DNA from: Acholeplasmatales bacterium
GTDB taxonomy: Bacteria > Bacillota_I > Bacilli_A > Acholeplasmatales > Anaeroplasmataceae
Assembly: GCA_017388605.1 (NCBI GenBank)
Contig: JAFPIE010000168.1
Location: forward strand, 1 to 16,915
Length of the DNA: 16,915 nt
Direction of reading: 5' to 3'
Shown here: one piece after another, positions 6,824 through 13,379 of the stretch
How positions within the stretch are numbered: the stretch's first letter is position 1
Layout: each line of letters starts with the position of its first letter
Position numbers and translations under genes: made by a program
Notes under the pieces: model-generated
The model's database searches: none
What the model saw: the letters and a program-made list of their open reading frames with translations, nothing else
What the model was told of the DNA's origin: nothing

Positions 6824-7767
6824 TGAATGAAGAAGTAAAAGCATATGATCCTTCCAATTATGCCTATGCTAAGGCATCCGATTATGGATATAAGGATCAT
6901 AATGCGTTAAAGATGACATGGAAGGTATTAAAATATATCCTTTTAGCATTTTCCATTTTCATGATTTATTTTGCAGTAATCATTATTGCAATTCAGTCCT
7001 TCAATTCAACAGATTCTACAACAGAATTTGCATCCTTTACCTTCCAAAATTATGCAAAAATGTTTGGTAAAGGCTCCTTAAATGATTCTATTTTGAATAC
7101 ATTTAAGACATCTATTATTGCAACCTTGGTTGCAACAGTAATTGGTACATTTATCGCAGTAGGTGCATATTACCTACCTCCAAAAATTAAGAATAGATTA
7201 TTATTGTTAAATAATATTCCATTATTAAATGCGGATATAGTTACCGGTATTTCTTTAATGCTTATATTCTCATTGTTCTTAACGATAAATAAGAAATTAT
7301 TCGGCTTTTGGACAATTACAATTGCGCATATTTATTTCATATTACCTTATATTTTCTTATCCGTTCATCCAAAGATGAAGGAAATTGACCCTAATATGCT
7401 TGATGCATCACTAGATTTAGGTGTTAAGCCATTTAGGTCTGTATTAAAGGTAATTATTCCAGCAATTAAGGGTGGAATCTTCTCTGGTATGGTACTTGCA
7501 TTTACCATAAGCTTTGAGGATTTCGTCGTTGGCTATTATACAAAGGGTAATGGATATAATACATTATCTATTTGGATTTATGCATCCATTGGTAGAAAGA
7601 GCCTATACCCTGGTGTATATGCATTCTCTACAATGGTTACAGCTGTTATGATTTTAGCTGTAGTATTATTCAATGTATATAAGAAATTAAATCTAGATGT
7701 AAAGATTAAGAAATTCTTTATAAATCTACGTAAGAAGAGGGAGGCAAAGCTTTATGAAGAAAAGTAA
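6820..7767 (+). CDS. potC: Spermidine/putrescine ABC transporter permease PotC
   Basis: This 315-residue membrane permease is the second half of the channel. It has an N-terminal cytoplasmic segment of about 35 residues rich in tyrosine (AYDPSNYAYAKASDYGY), longer than in E. coli PotC. Hydrophobic spans lie near 38-60, 95-118, 135-155, 163-182, 215-232 and 260-285. The coupling loop is LDASLDLGVKPFRSVLKVII (194-213). The ATGA overlap with potB (6820-6823) and AAGGAGGG 12 bases upstream support this start; an adjacent second ATG at 6823 is also possible. The lysine/arginine-rich tail (KKFFINLRKKREAK) is cytoplasmic, and its coding sequence overlaps the start of potD by 14 bases. Confidence 0.93.
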   Translation: MMNEEVKAYDPSNYAYAKASDYGYKDHNALKMTWKVLKYILLAFSIFMIYFAVIIIAIQSFNSTDSTTEFASFTFQNYAKMFGKGSLNDSILNTFKTSIIATLVATVIGTFIAVGAYYLPPKIKNRLLLLNNIPLLNADIVTGISLMLIFSLFLTINKKLFGFWTITIAHIYFILPYIFLSVHPKMKEIDPNMLDASLDLGVKPFRSVLKVIIPAIKGGIFSGMVLAFTISFEDFVVGYYTKGNGYNTLSIWIYASIGRKSLYPGVYAFSTMVTAVMILAVVLFNVYKKLNLDVKIKKFFINLRKKREAKLYEEK

Positions 7768-9250
7768 GCTTGTATATGGAAGCCTTCTTGCATCCGCTTT
7801 CGCTTTAGGATTAACCTCCTGTAGTGGAAGACAAACCCTATTATTCCTAAACTGGGGAGAATATATTGATGAAGAAATGCTTGATGCATTTGAAGATAAA
7901 TATAATTGTACCGTAAGTATGGATTTAGGTGATTCTAATGAAATTTTCTACTCTATGGTTAGTGCAGGTACAACGGTATATGATGTTGTATGTCCATCCG
8001 ATTATATGGTTGAGAAGATGTACATGAAGGGAATGCTTCAGAAAATTGATTTTTCAAAGCTTTCTATGTCTGGCTATAATCCAAATACAGAAGAAGGCAA
8101 AAGTGCCCTACGTAAGGGCGTATTATCCATCATAGATGATATGAATACAAATCTTAAGAAAAATGATTCTAATTACGAGGATAATACAATTCAAAATTAC
8201 TTTGTGCCATACCTATGGGGTACTTGGGGAATTATGTATTCTACAAGGAAAGAGGATTTACCAGAGGAGGGTGAGGTTCCACCTACATACGAAAATACCA
8301 TCAAGTACGCTGTAACAGAAGGAGAGAATCAATGGGGCTCTTTATTTGATAGAAGCTCTCTTCCAGCAGGTACAAAGGTTGCAATGTATGATTCTTATCA
8401 GCATGCATATTATGCTGCAAGCCGTTATTTTGAAAAAACAAAGCCTTTAACAAATACCTATGGTAATCCACTTCCTACTGAGGATTTAGAGCGCATGAGG
8501 GATTTAGTTAAAAACATGAAGTTTGATTCATGGGGTACAGATAATATAAAGAAGGATATTGTTGCAGGAAATACGGATGTAGGATTTATGTGGACAGGCG
8601 ATTTCTTATATTATTATTGTGAAAATGCGGCAGAGGTTGCTATTGAAGCATATATGAATGGCGATGTAACTATGGATAACATGGAAGCTATGATTGCAGA
8701 AATATGTGATTCCTCGGATAGAGTATATGAAGCAAATGGGAATAGATATGGCATTGGCTTTGATTTATTTATTCCAGATGACACAGTTGCATTCTGTGAT
8801 AATTTAGTAATTCCTAAGGATGCATCCAATGTTGATTTGGCACATAAATTCATTGATTTTATGTCTTCTTATGAAACAAGTGCTTATTTAGATGAAGATG
8901 GAGAAGAAATTGATCCTGCTACCTTAGATGAGGAGGATATTTTAACTCCAAAGTTCTCGAATACATATTATGTTGCATATGATGCTGTAACTATTGATGT
9001 ATATGAGGATTTAGAGGGATTACAGGATCCATCTATGTTTAATCAAGAATTAGCAGATACCTTCGAAGAAGAATCAAAAACTATGAATATAGAGGATACA
9101 ACTCTTTATGGCGTATTATATGATTATGTAACGGGTATTGCATTTACAAAGTATTATGAAAAGGACAATGTAAAGGGCAGCATATTAGCTACATTTGGTC
9201 AAAAATATATAGATCAAATTAATACGACATTTAATAATGCTAGAACTTAA
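7754..9250 (+). CDS. potD: Spermidine/putrescine-binding lipoprotein PotD
   Basis: This is the extracellular polyamine receptor, tethered to the membrane as a lipoprotein. The signal peptide MKKSKLVYGSLLASAFALGL ends in a lipobox with the acylated cysteine at 23 (LTSC). LNWGEYIDEEMLDAFE is the typical start of the mature domain, followed by YDVVCPSDYMVEKM, VPYLWGTWGIMYS and MWTGDF. By eye, W, E and Y of the first motif, the Asp of MYDS and the Trp of MWTG match E. coli PotD ligand residues. The E. coli Glu171 and Trp255 equivalents appear to be Gln and Phe. At 498 residues it is about 150 longer than E. coli PotD, with acidic extra segments around 285-330 and 375-435. AGAGGGAGG precedes the ATG, which lies inside the end of potC. 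Confidence 0.93.
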   Translation: MKKSKLVYGSLLASAFALGLTSCSGRQTLLFLNWGEYIDEEMLDAFEDKYNCTVSMDLGDSNEIFYSMVSAGTTVYDVVCPSDYMVEKMYMKGMLQKIDFSKLSMSGYNPNTEEGKSALRKGVLSIIDDMNTNLKKNDSNYEDNTIQNYFVPYLWGTWGIMYSTRKEDLPEEGEVPPTYENTIKYAVTEGENQWGSLFDRSSLPAGTKVAMYDSYQHAYYAASRYFEKTKPLTNTYGNPLPTEDLERMRDLVKNMKFDSWGTDNIKKDIVAGNTDVGFMWTGDFLYYYCENAAEVAIEAYMNGDVTMDNMEAMIAEICDSSDRVYEANGNRYGIGFDLFIPDDTVAFCDNLVIPKDASNVDLAHKFIDFMSSYETSAYLDEDGEEIDPATLDEEDILTPKFSNTYYVAYDAVTIDVYEDLEGLQDPSMFNQELADTFEEESKTMNIEDTTLYGVLYDYVTGIAFTKYYEKDNVKGSILATFGQKYIDQINTTFNNART

Positions 9251-9253
9251 AAG

Positions 9254-9295
9254 GATACTTTAGTATCTTGGGGGCTTTATAAGCCCCTTTTCTTT
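9254..9295 (+). terminator. Terminator of the potABCD operon (tandem hairpins)
   Basis: A short dyad, GATACT/AGTATC (9254-9267), is followed by the main stem GGGGCTT (9271-9277) with AAGCCCC (9281-9287) and a TAT loop. A TTTTCTTT tail follows. It begins four bases after the potD stop. Confidence 0.9.
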
Positions 9296-9326
9296 ATATA
9301 TAAAAAGAAACAAAATATTAAAATGT

Positions 9327-9382
9327 GTCACAAATAAGGTTTTGAATAAAAAATATTTGATAGACAAAATGCACTTTGTGAC
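9327..9382. repeat. Separated inverted repeat GTCACAAA / TTTGTGAC upstream of the DUF2156 gene
   Basis: GTCACAAA at 9327-9334 and its exact complement TTTGTGAC at 9375-9382 are separated by 40 A/T-rich bases. They lie just upstream of the promoter at 9403-9430. This could be a pair of operator half-sites or chance; the rest of the gap 9251-9463 holds only the pot terminator and this promoter. Confidence 0.35.
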
Positions 9383-9402
9383 TATTATTTTTAAGACTTG
9401 TT

Positions 9403-9430
9403 TTGAAAAATATGTCAAATAGGATATAAT
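9403..9430 (+). promoter_or_regulatory. Promoter of the DUF2156 gene
   Basis: TTGAAA (9403-9408), a 16-base spacer and TATAAT (9425-9430), 33 bases before the ATG at 9464. It follows the pot terminator, so the gene needs its own promoter. Confidence 0.6.
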
Positions 9431-9463
9431 ATAAAATGAGAATTTGCGGAAGGAGGGAAAGCG

Positions 9464-10348
9464 ATGATCAATTTCCATAAGTATTCATTCTTGGATTGCA
9501 AGAAGCTGAAACGATATATTGAGAATGATGATTATTGGATTTGTCAATATAATCCAATATGGTTATTCGTTTGGAGTGATTATTATAAGCCTGAAATCTG
9601 CTTCCGCCATGATTTTGTGTTCATTAGGTTTATGATGCCTGATGTTGGTATGTGCTACTACCCTCCTTTAGGCAAGGGAGATTTAAAGCAAGCTATGAAG
9701 GATATGGAAGAGGATGCAAAGGAGCGTGGCTTTGATTTTTATTTAGCCCCTGTAGCTGAATCCTTATATCCACATGTTTCAAGGCTTAGTGATAAGCTTT
9801 ATGAAAATAGAGATTTTGATACCTATATATGCTCCTCAGATGCTCTATCCTTCTTCAAGGAAAAGGAATATAAGGAAAAAAGAAAGCTATGCGAAAAATT
9901 TGAAAAGCAGCATAGAGATGCGGTATATAAGCCAATAAAGAAGGATGACTTCGGATTGATTTTGGAATTTATTACCGATTGGAATCAGGAACATTCCGAT
10001 CAATACAACACTCCCTATTTTTATAAGCAATTAAATATGATCAAAAAATGTATGGATCATTTATATGAGCTAGATTTATTTGGAATAATTTTAATGGATG
10101 AAAAGAAGGTCTATGGTGTTGCGATTGCATCCTTGATTGGTAATGTTGCAACATTACATGTAAACCTATCCTTAGATAGTATTCCTGGTGCAGCAGAAGA
10201 GCTTATGCAGTGCTTCGCAAGAACTACCTCTTTAAGAGCGAGATATATTTCTTTAGAGATGGATTCAGGTGATTTAGTTGAAAGAAAGAAAAAGTCTTCC
10301 TATAAGCCTGTTAAGCTTGAAAAGTACTACGCAACATTTAATCTTTAA
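9464..10348 (+). CDS. DUF2156-family protein (GNAT-like fold, related to lysyl-PG synthase C-terminal domain)
   Basis: This 294-residue cytosolic protein has no membrane segment. Its order of motifs matches the DUF2156 family, whose fold is shared with the aminoacyl-transfer domain of phosphatidylglycerol lysyltransferases: an early YNPIWLFVWSDYYKPEI, then MCYYPPLGKGD, then FDTYICSSDALSFFKEKEYKEKR, and a C-terminal SYKPVKLEKYYATF. Usual members carry GKKYHKKRNHINKF at the third block; here it is EKEYKEKRKLCEKF, a departure at a characteristic position. Because no flippase-like membrane domain is attached, it may transfer an aminoacyl or acyl group to an unknown acceptor; that is inference. 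AAGGAGGG six bases before the ATG fixes the start. A 162-codon gene follows after 62 bases without a terminator between them. Confidence 0.8.
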   Translation: MINFHKYSFLDCKKLKRYIENDDYWICQYNPIWLFVWSDYYKPEICFRHDFVFIRFMMPDVGMCYYPPLGKGDLKQAMKDMEEDAKERGFDFYLAPVAESLYPHVSRLSDKLYENRDFDTYICSSDALSFFKEKEYKEKRKLCEKFEKQHRDAVYKPIKKDDFGLILEFITDWNQEHSDQYNTPYFYKQLNMIKKCMDHLYELDLFGIILMDEKKVYGVAIASLIGNVATLHVNLSLDSIPGAAEELMQCFARTTSLRARYISLEMDSGDLVERKKKSSYKPVKLEKYYATFNL

Positions 10349-10366
10349 TTTTGATATAAAAAGATA

Positions 10367-10372
10367 TATAAT
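10367..10372 (+). promoter_or_regulatory. Possible -10 box before the 162-codon gene
   Basis: TATAAT at 10367-10372 in an A/T-rich gap, 38 bases before the ATG at 10411. No -35 box at the right distance is convincing, so the gene may instead be transcribed by read-through from the DUF2156 gene. Confidence 0.3.
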
Positions 10373-10410
10373 AAAATAGAAATTGCCCTAGGGCTTAGGA
10401 GGATTTATTA

Positions 10411-10899
10411 ATGGAAAATAATACAAGAGAAAATATTCCAGAAAGTATTTGGGCTGATGGAGTACCAGAGAATATAGAGGATAAGGATAGAATTAGTCCA
10501 GAGGAGCTTCATGGTATGGCTATTGATTATGTCATGAAGAAGGTTATTTTACCTAAAGGCTTTAAGGTTGAGCAGGGCTTTCCAAGAAAGGATTTCCCAA
10601 ATATTGTTATGAAAAGAGATGGGGTAATCTATATGGTAGTTGTATTCCCATCTGTATTTCCAAGCTATGCTACTCCAAACGATGATTTCCGTTTGAAGGT
10701 CGTAGAAAACGCAAAGAAATTTAATGCAGTTGCATTATATGCACCAGTAGGATATAGATCTATTGATGAGGAGCGTGCAAAGGCACAGCTTACTTTAAAG
10801 GGAGATGTATTCCAAACTTATTTCCCAGGATTTCATGTTTTAAATGATCAAGAGCATCAGGATTTCAATGTTAAGCCTGAGGAATTATTCCGTCCATAA
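10411..10899 (+). CDS. Hypothetical protein, 162 residues, unknown function
   Basis: I do not recognise this protein. It is soluble, has no signal peptide and starts with an acidic, probably disordered segment of about 30 residues. A helix follows (PEELHGMAIDYVMKKVI), then strand-like pieces GFKVEQGF, NIVMKRDGVIYMVVVFPSVF and, after a helix, NAVALYAPVGY. This alternation vaguely recalls a PD-(D/E)xK nuclease-like core, but the expected acids and lysine are absent (PNIV and VVVF where PD and ExK would be), so this is a weak guess. AGGAGG lies about ten bases before the ATG. The reading frame, codon use and flanking terminator support a real gene. It may share a transcript with the DUF2156 gene. 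Confidence 0.8.
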   Translation: MENNTRENIPESIWADGVPENIEDKDRISPEELHGMAIDYVMKKVILPKGFKVEQGFPRKDFPNIVMKRDGVIYMVVVFPSVFPSYATPNDDFRLKVVENAKKFNAVALYAPVGYRSIDEERAKAQLTLKGDVFQTYFPGFHVLNDQEHQDFNVKPEELFRP

Positions 10900-10900
10900 G

Positions 10901-10924
10901 AGAAGCCGTATGGCTTCTTTTCTT
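10901..10924 (+). terminator. Intrinsic terminator after the 162-codon gene
   Basis: AGAAGCC (10901-10907) and GGCTTCT (10912-10918) form a 7-bp stem with a GTAT loop, followed by a T-rich tail (TTTCTTTATT). It starts two bases after the stop codon and insulates the ribosomal operon downstream. Confidence 0.88.
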
Positions 10925-10957
10925 TATTCTAAAGAAAAAATATTTTTAAATTTATGG

Positions 10958-10986
10958 TTGACTATAGACTAATTATTTAATATAAT
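10958..10986 (+). promoter_or_regulatory. Strong sigma-A promoter of the rplU operon
   Basis: TTGACT (10958-10963), an optimal 17-base spacer and perfect TATAAT (10981-10986). The predicted start near 10993 gives a leader of about 90 bases. It is one of the two best promoters in the window, as expected for a ribosomal protein operon. Confidence 0.8.
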
Positions 10987-10991
10987 TATTA

Positions 10992-11080
10992 TGTTGTAAC
11001 ATGCACCACTTAGAAAGGGTCAAAAATGGATAGAATCCTACCCTAATAGTGTGTCTTAAATAACGAAGGAGGTAATACGA
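10992..11080 (+). promoter_or_regulatory. L21 leader: probable autoregulatory mRNA structure of the rplU operon
   Basis: The leader between promoter and rplU contains nested complementary segments. AGGGT (11016-11020) pairs with ACCCT (11040-11044); inside it GGAT and ATCC close an AGA loop (11028-11038). Outside it, CACT (11007-11010) can pair with AGTG (11048-11051). Position, length and the hairpin before a Shine-Dalgarno match the known L21 leader of Firmicutes, where the encoded L21 is believed to regulate its own mRNA. I identify it by position and fold only; no covariance model was run. Confidence 0.6.
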
Positions 11081-11081
11081 C

Positions 11082-11390
11082 ATGTATGCAATTGTTGAAA
11101 CTGGTGGAAAGCAAGTAAAGGTTGAAGTTGGCGAAGCTATCTATGTTGAAAAGGTAGAAGTAGCAGAAGGCGAATCTTATACTTTCGATAAGGTTTTATT
11201 AGTAGCTGGTGATGAAACAAAGGTTGGTGCTCCATATGTTAAGGGCGCTACAGTTGTTGCAAAGTGCGAGAAGCAGGGAAGAGGCAAGAAGATTACAATC
11301 TACAAGTATCGTCCTAAGAAGCATTCTGCATCTAAGAAGGGTCATCGTCAGTCATATACTAAGTTTGTTGTTGAAGCTATCAATGCTTAA
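11082..11390 (+). CDS. rplU: 50S ribosomal protein L21
   Basis: This 102-residue protein binds 23S rRNA in the large ribosomal subunit. It has the invariant start [14 protein letters not shown], the central acidic ribosomal domain with [12 protein letters not shown], and the basic RNA-binding segment [29 protein letters not shown]. Length equals that of the Bacillus protein. AAGGAGG nine bases before the ATG sets the start. CGT arginine and other highly-expressed codons are favoured. It leads the operon rplU-prp-rpmA, the standard Firmicute arrangement, and is likely controlled through the leader just upstream. Confidence 0.98.
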   Translation: MYAIVETGGKQVKVEVGEAIYVEKVEVAEGESYTFDKVLLVAGDETKVGAPYVKGATVVAKCEKQGRGKKITIYKYRPKKHSASKKGHRQSYTKFVVEAINA

Positions 11391-11392
11391 TT

Positions 11393-11701
11393 ATGACTAC
11401 TTATTATATTGAACGTAAAACAAATGAAGCATTAATCGAGATTAAAGGACATGCAGGATGTGGCACTAGTGGTCATGATATTGTATGTGCAGCAATCTCT
11501 ACAGCCTGTTATATGACAGCAAATCTCATTGACAAATTGGATTTACGTTACAACATCTTAGATCTTGTTTGTGAGGATGGCTATTTCAGATTACAGGTAA
11601 AAACTGATAATCATGTAGTTTCAGGTATCTTCGATAATTTAGAAGAGCACATTGTAGAATTACATAATCAGTATCCTAAATATTTAAAAATGAAGAAATA
11701 G
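11393..11701 (+). CDS. prp: Ribosomal-processing cysteine protease Prp
   Basis: This 102-residue protease removes the N-terminal extension of L27, a step essential in Staphylococcus aureus. The signature [18 protein letters not shown] lies at 19-36, with catalytic His20 and Cys32 (His22 and Cys34 in S. aureus). It sits between L21 and L27, the classical ysxB position, and the downstream L27 carries the matching cleavage motif, so enzyme and substrate are encoded side by side. The ATG is two bases after the rplU stop and has no Shine-Dalgarno sequence, so translation probably depends on ribosomes finishing rplU. That would keep protease levels well below those of the ribosomal proteins. Confidence 0.95.
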   Translation: MTTYYIERKTNEALIEIKGHAGCGTSGHDIVCAAISTACYMTANLIDKLDLRYNILDLVCEDGYFRLQVKTDNHVVSGIFDNLEEHIVELHNQYPKYLKMKK

Positions 11702-11714
11702 GAGGATTCAAGAT

Positions 11715-12002
11715 ATGTTACTTAAGCTTAATATTCAGTTATTTGCATCTAAAAAGGGTGTAGGTTCAACTAAGAACGGCCGTGATTCTGAGGCAAAGCG
11801 TTTAGGCGCTAAGGCTTCTGATGGTGAGGTTGTTACAGCTGGTTCAATTTTATACCGTCAAAGAGGTACTAAGTTCTTCCCAGGCGAAAATGTTGGTCGT
11901 GGTGGAGACGATACTTTATATGCAAAGGTTGCTGGAACAGTAAAGTTCGAGCGTAAGGGACGCGACAAGAAGCAAATTTCTGTTTACCCAATCGCTGAAT
12001 AA
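11715..12002 (+). CDS. rpmA: 50S ribosomal protein L27, with cleavable N-terminal extension
   Basis: This 95-residue large-subunit protein has an N-terminus that reaches the peptidyl transferase centre once processed. It begins [10 protein letters not shown] followed by [21 protein letters not shown]. In Firmicutes with Prp the extension is cut between the last Phe and Ala, which here would expose Ala11 as the mature start. The body ([32 protein letters not shown]) is standard L27. AGGAGG nine bases before the ATG overlaps the prp stop codon. The gene is followed by a hairpin that may act as a partial terminator before obg. Confidence 0.98.
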   Translation: MLLKLNIQLFASKKGVGSTKNGRDSEAKRLGAKASDGEVVTAGSILYRQRGTKFFPGENVGRGGDDTLYAKVAGTVKFERKGRDKKQISVYPIAE

Positions 12003-12019
12003 TTAAATTGCAAGAATTT

Positions 12020-12057
12020 AGCCCAAAGGTACCACGGTCTTTTGGGCTTTATTTTTA
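12020..12057 (+). terminator. Possible leaky terminator/attenuator between rpmA and obg
   Basis: AGCCCAAAG (12020-12028) pairs with CTTTTGGGCT (12039-12048) with a one-base bulge; ACC and GGT can extend the stem inside. The tail TTATTTTT is interrupted and weaker than other terminators here. No promoter is visible before obg 20 bases later, so read-through must be needed to express it. Confidence 0.7.
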
Positions 12058-12076
12058 ATAAAAGGAGGGAATACTC

Positions 12077-13351
12077 ATGTTTATAGATTCCGCTACAATG
12101 GAAATCACTGCTGGTAAGGGTGGAGATGGTATTGTTGCATATAGAAGAGAGCTTAAGGTCGAGCGCGGTGGACCTTATGGTGGATCTGGTGGAAAAGGTG
12201 GATCCGTTATCTTCGTAGGCGATGAAGGTATGTCCACATTACTTGATTTAAGATACAATAAGGTTGTTAAGGGAAATCCTGGTGAAAAGGGTAAGAATAA
12301 GGGTATGTATGGTGCGAATGCAGACAATACCTATATTCGTGTACCTGTAGGTACAACTATATTTGATGATGATTCTGGTAAGGTCATTGGTGATATTACC
12401 GAAAACAAGCAAGAGGTTATCGTATGTAAGGGTGGCCGAGGCGGTAGAGGTAATATGGCATTTGCCAATGGTGTTATTAAGTGCCCTGATTTCTGTGAGA
12501 AGGGTGAGCCTGGCGAGCATAGATTTATTCGCTGCGAACTAAGAGTTTTAGCGGACTGCGGACTTGTTGGATTCCCTAGCGTTGGTAAATCTACTTTAAT
12601 TAGTGCAGTTTCCTCTGCAAGACCAAAAATTGCCGCATACCACTTCACAACCTTACAGCCTAATTTAGGTATGGTAAGATTAGATGATGGTAGAGACTTC
12701 GTTATGGCAGACCTACCTGGTATTATTGAGGGTGCACACGAGGGTGCAGGCTTAGGCTTACAATTCCTACGTCACATCGAAAGATGTAAGGTTATTGTCC
12801 ATATCATAGATATGGCCTCTGTAGATGGTAGAGATCCATATAATGATTTTGTAACGATTAATAATGAGCTAAAGGAATATAAAATGAATTTAGCGAATCG
12901 TCCAATGATTATTGTTGCAAATAAGATGGATTTACCGGAGGCAAAGGAAAACCTAAAGGAATTTAAGAAGAAGGTTGATTTACCTATCATTGAAATATCT
13001 GCATATACAAAAGAGAATTTAAATGAGCTTTTATATAAGATTGCAGACACCCTAGATTCTACAGAAGCTTTCAGCTTATTTGAAGAGGATGAGCTAGATG
13101 TTGTAGAATATGGCTTAGAAGAGGAAAAGAAGCCATTTACTATTGAAAAGCAAAGTGATGGTGTATATAACATCACTGGAGATAAAATCAAGAGAGTCAT
13201 TGAAATGACAGATTTTGATTCTGATACAGCAAGATACCGCTTTGCGCGTCAGCTAAGAGCCTATGGCGTTGATGATGCCTTAAGAAAGCTTGGCGTTAAA
13301 AATGGTGATACTGTAAGAATTTATGATATTGAATTTGAATTCATAGAATAA
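12077..13351 (+). CDS. obg: GTPase Obg (CgtA), 50S assembly factor
   Basis: This 424-residue GTPase acts in large-subunit maturation and stress signalling. The glycine-rich Obg domain spans about 1-158 (TAGKGGDGIVAYRRE, GGPYGGSGGKGGSV, EKGEPGE). The G domain follows with G1 GFPSVGKS (165-172), the switch I region AYHFTTLQPNLG, G3 DLPG (212-215), G4 NKMD (282-285) and G5 SAY (308-310). An acidic linker near 325-345 leads to a C-terminal OCT domain of about 75 residues, the type found in Bacillus Obg and absent from E. coli ObgE. AAGGAGGG before the ATG sets the start. Its place after rpmA matches many bacteria. It has no evident promoter of its own. Confidence 0.98.
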   Translation: MFIDSATMEITAGKGGDGIVAYRRELKVERGGPYGGSGGKGGSVIFVGDEGMSTLLDLRYNKVVKGNPGEKGKNKGMYGANADNTYIRVPVGTTIFDDDSGKVIGDITENKQEVIVCKGGRGGRGNMAFANGVIKCPDFCEKGEPGEHRFIRCELRVLADCGLVGFPSVGKSTLISAVSSARPKIAAYHFTTLQPNLGMVRLDDGRDFVMADLPGIIEGAHEGAGLGLQFLRHIERCKVIVHIIDMASVDGRDPYNDFVTINNELKEYKMNLANRPMIIVANKMDLPEAKENLKEFKKKVDLPIIEISAYTKENLNELLYKIADTLDSTEAFSLFEEDELDVVEYGLEEEKKPFTIEKQSDGVYNITGDKIKRVIEMTDFDSDTARYRFARQLRAYGVDDALRKLGVKNGDTVRIYDIEFEFIE

Positions 13352-13379
13352 AAAATGGGGACTTGCAAGTCCCCATTTT
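13352..13379. terminator. Bidirectional terminator shared by obg and the convergent ParB-like gene
   Basis: A perfect 28-base palindrome with half-site AAAATGGGGACTTG gives a G/C-rich stem flanked by an A run and a T run on either strand. It begins immediately after the obg stop and overlaps the first two bases of the convergent gene's stop codon at 13378-13380. Confidence 0.88.

Noticed and set aside
9260..9478. 72-codon minus-strand frame in the gap after potD
   Set aside because: A/T-rich hydrophobic-looking translation, covers a terminator, a promoter and the start of the next gene, and has no ribosome site.
10385..10394. GCCCTAGGGC palindrome just before the Shine-Dalgarno of the 162-codon gene
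   Set aside because: Only ten bases, no loop and no second copy nearby; it could be an operator but is too short to claim.
10400..10900. A phage-defence or mobile module made of the DUF2156 and orphan genes
   Set aside because: No nuclease, helicase, integrase or toxin features, and base composition and flanking housekeeping genes look native.
12248..13200. Several minus-strand open frames opposite obg
   Set aside because: They mirror the codons of a clear, fully conserved obg gene and have no family features or start signals.
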